DNA from: JASLQO01 sp002327525
GTDB lineage: Bacteria > Pseudomonadota > Gammaproteobacteria > Pseudomonadales > Azotimanducaceae
Length of the DNA stretch: 64,000 bases
Reading direction: 5' to 3'
Assembly (NCBI GenBank): GCA_030744435.1
Contig: JASLQO010000013.1
Location: forward strand, 124,001 to 188,000
This document shows, piece after piece, positions 60,074 through 64,000 of this stretch. The number at the start of each line of letters is the position of its first letter. Position 1 is the first letter of the stretch. The notes under the pieces are model-generated. The model ran no database searches. It saw only the letters and a list, made by a program, of their open reading frames with translations, and was not told the DNA's origin. The position numbers and the translations under genes were made by a program.

Positions 60074-61923
60074 TGGGATCCAGCGGCTGGGATCAGGGCC
60101 GCGTTACTGACCACGGCCCAATCCAGAGTGCGGCGGAAGCGCCCCAGTCCGTCCGAGATGAGCGTCCCGGTACTGCCGTTGATGGCATACCCTTCAGTTG
60201 CGGCCGCCTGTATGAGCTGAGCGTTATTCGCCAGGCGATAGGCATCCACCCCCAGCGCGAACAATCCGGCGAATCGGCTATCGTTCAGGCTGAAAGCGCG
60301 GTTTGCCTCCCTGTACATGGCATCTGGATACAGGGTGAACGGTGCTTCTATGACACGAAATCCCTCATAGTCCCGTAGCCGTCTGCCCGCGGAACGAATG
60401 GCTTGTGAGGTCGCATACACTGGTAGGTGATCTGCAAAATGAAACTTGAGCGCAGGGACCATGGCTGCAGCTTCCGCTTCGCCGATGAATGCAGTGACCG
60501 CATCCAGGTCGGTGCGGGCGCGTGGCAGGAAGTCGATTTCCTCATCAAGCAATGCGGCCAGTTCGTCCCGGCGGGCACGGCTCGCCTCGATACGCATGGC
60601 CACGCCGATGGACTCGGTCGTGGTTTTGAGATCGGCGAGTCCAGCGCGCACGATTTCATGTGGCCACTGCGCGAGCAGCATGCCCACCGCTCGCCGGGAC
60701 CAGGCGTCTTGTGTATGCACGACGAGCAGCGTCCGATGGCCATCCGCCAGCAGGCGATCGACTAGTGCCCAGGCCTCGTCTTCGATAGCGAGCCCGATCT
60801 GGACGATGCCGCGAAGAGGTGTCTTCAGTACATTCAGTCCGACGACGGGAACGTCTGGATCGAGCCCCGCCAGCAATTCGAGATTGCTTTTCTGCAGCGG
60901 ACCGACCAGAACCTGTGCGCCCGCGGCCAGGGCCAGTTCATAGGCCTCGCTGATGGTATGTGTCTGGGTATCGTAAAAAAGCACCTGCGGTTTCAGCTCG
61001 GCACTGTCTGATATCAGTGCCGAGGCGAAGCCGTTGCGAACGGCGCGACCAGCGGGCGCCAGACGGCCGGAGAAAGGCGCCATCACGGCGATGACGGGTG
61101 GCTGCCACGCCGATTCCAACATGACGCGGACGCTGGAGGGAGGCATAGCCGCGAATCCGTGGCTCGGCCAGGCCACCGACCAGCTTTGCCATCGAGCACG
61201 CTGCTCTTCGGTGGAGAATGCGGTTCCGAGCGCCAAACGCAGTTGCCAGGCTGCGCGCGCATCGCCTGCCCCGGCTAAACGAATCAACGTAGACCGGGGC
61301 ACCTGCCCCATCGCGTGCCATGCGTTGTCGTGTGCCTGTTGGCGCTGCGCATCAGGCACATCGCTTCGCAACCACGCGTTGGCAACGCAGGCGTGATCGC
61401 GCTCCGCCTCGCACAGAGCAGCCAGCAGCGGCCAGAAGTGTTCTCCGGGTTCAGCCCAAGGAGTGGTCGAGAGCGTGTCTGCGAATGCCCGGGCGTCCTG
61501 AATGCGATGTTCTGACAACGCCAGTTGCAGTTGCAGCAGAGTATAGTGAGCGGCGTCATCGTCCGACAGAGAATGTACATCAACGCGATTCAAAACGTCC
61601 GGTACGAGTTCCATCCGACCTTGCTCGATCATGCGCGCTGCTGCCTGTAGAAACAGTTCTGCAGCAGCACGCGCGTCACCGAGGCGCACCAGGCCGGCGG
61701 CGCGCACCAGCAGTCTATCGCTGCTCGGAACCCCGGAGGACGTGTCTTGATGGGAGTCCTTCGCGGGAGCGGTAGAAGACGGCGTGCTTTGGCAGGCCGA
61801 GATTGCGAGAATGACGGCGGCTGCCGCTATGGCACGTGCAAACCGGGTCCAACCTACTGGTAGCAACCCGGATAGGGCGTGGGATGGCTGGTTTATCACG
61901 GAGCTGCCTGGAATCTGAACCAT
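60070..61923 (-). CDS. lpoA: Penicillin-binding protein activator LpoA
   Basis: About 617 residues. An N-terminal lipoprotein signal ends in LAISAC, a TPR-like helical domain follows to ~260, and the C-terminal ~340 residues form a periplasmic-binding-protein-like domain (PPVIAVMAPFSGRLAPAGRAVRNGF, QVLVGPLQKSNLELLAGL). LpoA sits in the outer membrane and activates PBP1a. ATG 61923 would overlap the divergent rsmI start codon; GTG 61899 or a later start also keeps the lipobox, so the exact start is open. Confidence 0.9.
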   Translation of the reverse strand: MVQIPGSSVINQPSHALSGLLPVGWTRFARAIAAAAVILAISACQSTPSSTAPAKDSHQDTSSGVPSSDRLLVRAAGLVRLGDARAAAELFLQAAARMIEQGRMELVPDVLNRVDVHSLSDDDAAHYTLLQLQLALSEHRIQDARAFADTLSTTPWAEPGEHFWPLLAALCEAERDHACVANAWLRSDVPDAQRQQAHDNAWHAMGQVPRSTLIRLAGAGDARAAWQLRLALGTAFSTEEQRARWQSWSVAWPSHGFAAMPPSSVRVMLESAWQPPVIAVMAPFSGRLAPAGRAVRNGFASALISDSAELKPQVLFYDTQTHTISEAYELALAAGAQVLVGPLQKSNLELLAGLDPDVPVVGLNVLKTPLRGIVQIGLAIEDEAWALVDRLLADGHRTLLVVHTQDAWSRRAVGMLLAQWPHEIVRAGLADLKTTTESIGVAMRIEASRARRDELAALLDEEIDFLPRARTDLDAVTAFIGEAEAAAMVPALKFHFADHLPVYATSQAIRSAGRRLRDYEGFRVIEAPFTLYPDAMYREANRAFSLNDSRFAGLFALGVDAYRLANNAQLIQAAATEGYAINGSTGTLISDGLGRFRRTLDWAVVSNAALIPAAGSH

Positions 61924-62752
61924 GTTGGGGAATCTTTTCGTCGTGGCCACCCCTATTGGAAACCTCGACGACATCACTTTACGAGCGGTCAATGTCCTGC
62001 GCGGGGTGCAGACAATAGCGGCGGAGGATACCAGACGCACCGGTACGCTGTTAGCCCACCTTGGCATCGTCGGCACACGACTGATTGCTCTGCATGATCA
62101 TAATGAGCGTGCAGCGCTGGCCCGCGTGCTCGAAGTTCTGCGCGACGGTGCCGATGCAGCCCTCGTGTCGGATGCGGGGACACCCCTGATATCCGACCCG
62201 GGCTTCAATCTCGTGAGCGCATGCCACGCGGAAGGCATGACGGTGTTACCGATACCGGGTGCATCCTCGGTAATGGCTGCACTGTCCGTGTGCCCGATTC
62301 CGGCGGCGAGATTCTGTTTCGAGGGCTTTCTGCCTGCAAAGACTGCGGCGCGCAACGATTCTGTGCGCCGCATTCTCGGCTCGGCAACCACTACGGTGTT
62401 CTTCGAGGCGCCTCACCGAATCGAGGCGACGCTCGAAGCGATCGCGACTCAGGATGCCGGGCGCGAGTTGATGATAGGTCGGGAAATGACCAAGAAGTTC
62501 GAGGACTATCGATGCGGCACCGCGAAGGAACTGCTTGCCGGTCTGCGAGCGCGCGACGCGGTGCGGGGGGAGTTCGTTTGCGTACTGGCGCCAGCCAGCG
62601 CAGACGGTGGCGTCACAGAGGAGGCGGAACGTGTATTGAGCGTGCTGGTTCGGGAAGTGGGGCCGTCCAAGGCAGCGCGGATGACGGCCCAGATCTGCGG
62701 CGGCAACCGGTCGACGTACTACGATCGGGCGGCGGTACTTTCGCGCACTTGA
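61922..62752 (+). CDS. rsmI: 16S rRNA 2'-O-methyltransferase RsmI
   Basis: A 276-residue SAM-dependent enzyme that methylates the ribose of C1402 in 16S rRNA. The N-terminal signature LFVVATPIGNLDDITLRAV is exact for the family, then AEDTRRTGTLL, LVSDAGTPLISDPG and FEAPHRI. Its start is back to back with lpoA. The rnpB promoter seems to overlap its stop. Confidence 0.96.
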   Translation: MLGNLFVVATPIGNLDDITLRAVNVLRGVQTIAAEDTRRTGTLLAHLGIVGTRLIALHDHNERAALARVLEVLRDGADAALVSDAGTPLISDPGFNLVSACHAEGMTVLPIPGASSVMAALSVCPIPAARFCFEGFLPAKTAARNDSVRRILGSATTTVFFEAPHRIEATLEAIATQDAGRELMIGREMTKKFEDYRCGTAKELLAGLRARDAVRGEFVCVLAPASADGGVTEEAERVLSVLVREVGPSKAARMTAQICGGNRSTYYDRAAVLSRT

Positions 62753-62777
62753 CTCGGATTGCGCGCAGGAGGATGGT
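62749..62777 (+). promoter_or_regulatory. Candidate promoter of rnpB
   Basis: TTGACT (62749-62754) overlaps the rsmI stop and is followed, 17 bp on, by GATGGT (62772-62777). Initiation six or seven bases later would begin the transcript at the 5' strand of helix P1 of the RNase P RNA. The -10 is poor (three of six). Confidence 0.4.
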
Positions 62778-62782
62778 GGCGG

Positions 62783-63178
62783 GGAGCTGGCCAGGCAGTC
62801 GCTGGCGCACGGGTTTCGACACGGCGCGAGAGGAAAGTCCGGGCTCCGCAGGGCAAGGTGCCAGGTAACACCTGGGGGGTGTGAGCTCACGGAAAGTGCA
62901 GCAGAAAGCAAACCGCCCAAGGCGCCGAACGCGCGTTAGTGCGCGACCGGTGAACAGGTAAGGGTGAAAAGGTGCGGTAAGAGCGCACCGCGCAGGTGGC
63001 AACACACTGCGGCTAGGTAAACCCCACCCGGAGCAAGACCAAATAGGAATCCAACGGTGTGGCCCGCACCGGATTCGGGTAGGTCGCTGGAGGTTTTCGG
63101 TGACGAAGACCCTAGATGAATGACTGCTACACCGGCATTGCTGGTGACAGAACCCGGCTTATCGGCCAGCTCTTTTTT
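62783..63178 (+). ncRNA. rnpB: RNase P RNA, bacterial class A
   Basis: The ribozyme that matures tRNA 5' ends. The universal block GAGGAAAGTCCGGGCTCC begins at 62829, the P10/11-region GCAGCAGAAAGCAAACCGCC follows, and the 3' conserved block GACAGAACCCGGCTTAT lies near 63146. Helix P1 closes between GAGCTGGCC (62784-62792) and GGCCAGCTC (63164-63172). Total length of about 390 nt fits type A. Ends are inferred from P1 and the T-run. Confidence 0.93.
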
Positions 63179-63214
63179 CCCTGTCACGCGTGCAAGCGCG
63201 TTACAGGGAAAAGA
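63173..63214. terminator. Bidirectional terminator after rnpB
   Basis: TTTTCCCTGT (63175-63184) pairs with ACAGGGAAAA (63203-63212), extended inward by ACGCG/CGCGT around a 6-base loop. T-rich on the left and A-rich on the right, it can end transcription from either side, chiefly rnpB. Confidence 0.75.
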
Positions 63215-63303
63215 GTCTAAAAAATCCTTCGGTTATAACAAACAGATATTGTAGTTAATGTAGATTCTAGGAAGATGAATCTACCCGCTCGGGAATTAAC
63301 AGG

Positions 63304-63323
63304 TTATCCACAGGTTATCCACA
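63304..63323. promoter_or_regulatory. Two perfect DnaA boxes upstream of mraZ
   Basis: TTATCCACA occurs at 63304-63312 and again at 63315-63323, same orientation, 11 bp apart. Both equal the strongest E. coli DnaA box. They sit in an AT-rich stretch about 40 bp upstream of the mraZ -35 element. A TTATAACAA near 63234 is a further weak candidate. Confidence 0.6.
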
Positions 63324-63362
63324 AAAATCCTTATAAATCCGTGAGTTAACACGAATTTGCGG

Positions 63363-63392
63363 TTGACACCTTCAGGTGTGCGCGGACATAGT
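63363..63392 (+). promoter_or_regulatory. Sigma-70 promoter of mraZ/dcw
   Basis: TTGACA (63363-63368) is a perfect -35; CATAGT (63387-63392) is a four-of-six -10 with an 18-bp spacer. A start near 63399 places the MraZ boxes at the transcript's beginning, as in E. coli. Confidence 0.6.
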
Positions 63393-63401
63393 GTTGTAAA
63401 T

Positions 63402-63426
63402 TGGCAGAAAGTGGGAAAAAGTGGGT
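63402..63426 (+). promoter_or_regulatory. MraZ operator: three 10-bp direct repeats
   Basis: TGGCA, TGGGA and TGGGT occur at 63402, 63412 and 63422, each separated by five bases. This is the TGGGN-N5 array that MraZ binds to repress its own dcw promoter. The first copy departs at one position. Confidence 0.7.
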
Positions 63427-63508
63427 CTCTCCAGGCAAATCGGGTAATGGCCATGTGTGATCGGGCTCAGAGCCGGATGCGGAGGAGCGCTCACGGGGTT
63501 CAACCGAC

Positions 63509-63967
63509 ATGTTCCGGGGTATTAGCAGCGCCAAGCTGGATGCGAAGGGCCGTATGGCCCTGCCCGTGCGCCTGCGCGGCCCTGTGGACGTGCGCTGCGA
63601 AGGTAAGTTGGTACTTACTATCGACATGCGCGAGCGATGCCTGTTGCTCTACCCCTTGCCCGAGTGGGAGATCGTCCAGCGTAAGCTGGAGGGATTACCC
63701 AATATCAACCCGGATGCCCGATTGCTGCAGCGGCTACTCATCGGTCATGCCACGGATATCGAGCTGGACGCGAATTCGCGGCTGCTGATTCCACCCAAAC
63801 TCAGGGAATTCGCGGGTTTGCAGAAAACGCTCATTCTGGCCGGGCAGGGCAATAAGCTCGAAATCTGGGCTGAGGAAAGCTGGAACGGCGGCGTGGACGA
63901 TTGGCTGGATCAGGCCCGTTCACGCCTCGCCACAGATGGAGATGCGTTTACCGGATTGTCGGTTTGA
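63509..63967 (+). CDS. mraZ: Transcriptional regulator MraZ
   Basis: A 152-residue AbrB-like protein with two SpoVT-type half-domains: FRGISSAKLDAKGRMALPVRLR at the N-terminus and the DANSRLLIPPKLREFAGLQK repeat in the second half. It forms dodecamer rings that bind TGGG repeats and repress the division and cell-wall cluster. It opens the dcw cluster and is preceded by its own operator. Confidence 0.95.
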   Translation: MFRGISSAKLDAKGRMALPVRLRGPVDVRCEGKLVLTIDMRERCLLLYPLPEWEIVQRKLEGLPNINPDARLLQRLLIGHATDIELDANSRLLIPPKLREFAGLQKTLILAGQGNKLEIWAEESWNGGVDDWLDQARSRLATDGDAFTGLSV

Positions 63968-64000
63968 ATGGCGATCACGAGCCGGTGCTCCGCGATGAAA
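63964..64000 (+). CDS. rsmH: Start of rsmH, cut by the window end
   Basis: Twelve codons from TTG 63964, overlapping the mraZ stop, read LNGDHEPVLRDE. The HEPVL..E pattern is the N-terminus of the 16S rRNA m4C1402 methyltransferase RsmH, which follows mraZ in the dcw cluster. The short length and the TTG start make this a probable rather than certain call. RsmH and RsmI modify the same nucleotide. Confidence 0.6.
   Translation, partial: MNGDHEPVLRDE

Noticed and set aside
59947..60220. Plus-strand ORF 59555-60220 across yraN
   Set aside because: Antisense to dolP and yraN, no motif; the minus strand reads a complete UPF0102 domain.
63304..63323. Chromosomal replication origin
   Set aside because: Only two or three DnaA boxes, no dnaA, dnaN, gidA or mioC neighbours; the site is better read as promoter-linked.

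Overview
The window is a chromosomal segment of a gammaproteobacterium with a GC-rich genome (roughly 58-60 % by eye). The basis is conserved gene order: mlaFEDCB-ibaG-murA, rapZ-ptsN-hpf-rpoN-lptBAC-kdsC, mreBCD-maf-rng-yhdP-tldD, rplM-rpsI-petABC-sspAB, dolP-yraN-lpoA/rsmI-rnpB and the start of the dcw cluster (mraZ-rsmH). An aerobic cytochrome bc1, a single-chain glycyl-tRNA synthetase, GatCAB and a probable selenoprotein are compatible with an environmental, perhaps marine, lineage. I cannot name the genus.

Layout. 1-7907: a surface-glycan locus that looks more AT-rich than the rest. It holds a GT61 glycosyltransferase (cut by the window edge), a sulfotransferase, an FkbM methyltransferase, a long coiled-coil protein, a Wzm/Wzt exporter pair and the two GDP-L-fucose genes. 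7922-16312: glyS (single-chain) with an overlapping ACT-domain gene, a small membrane protein and a NoeA-like methyltransferase, then a DUF1499 protein, an HlyD adaptor and a C39-peptidase ABC exporter, followed by a broken VapC toxin. 16319-21748: phosphodiesterase, thiolase with DUF35 partner, gatCAB. 21969-33856: mreBCD, maf, rng, yhdP, tldD, darP, pmbA. 33860-36453: a permease, a deiodinase-like gene with an in-frame UGA, and a RidA-like gene. 36517-44855: mgtE, npr, rapZ, ptsN, hpf, rpoN, lptB, lptA, lptC, kdsC and a CaCA exchanger. 45010-51691: mla genes, ibaG, murA, hisG, hisD. 51845-64000: degS/algW, zapE, rplM-rpsI, petABC, sspAB, dolP, yraN, lpoA, rsmI, rnpB, mraZ and the first codons of rsmH.

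Main result. The deiodinase-like gene (34293-34973, minus strand) reads straight through one TGA at exactly the position of the selenocysteine of animal iodothyronine deiodinases (GSYT-U-PPF against GSCT-U-P-F). A 6-bp hairpin with an AGUU loop lies 16 nt downstream of that UGA, which fits the bacterial SECIS rules. It overlaps the upstream permease gene and is followed 16 nt later by a RidA-like gene, so the three probably form one transcription unit of unknown purpose.

Secondary points: a probable AUU start for mreC behind a hairpin; a CUG start for yraN coupled to the lpoA stop; two perfect DnaA boxes upstream of the mraZ promoter; a tandem 21-bp hairpin array ahead of petABC; an ochre codon inside the RidA-like gene; and an exporter-coiled coil-methyltransferase trio resembling a split WbdD chain-length ruler. 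Most of the envelope genes work together: LPS transport (lptABC, kdsC), outer-membrane lipid asymmetry (mla, yhdP, dolP), cell-wall synthesis and shape (murA, mre, lpoA, mraZ), with periplasmic stress sensing (degS).
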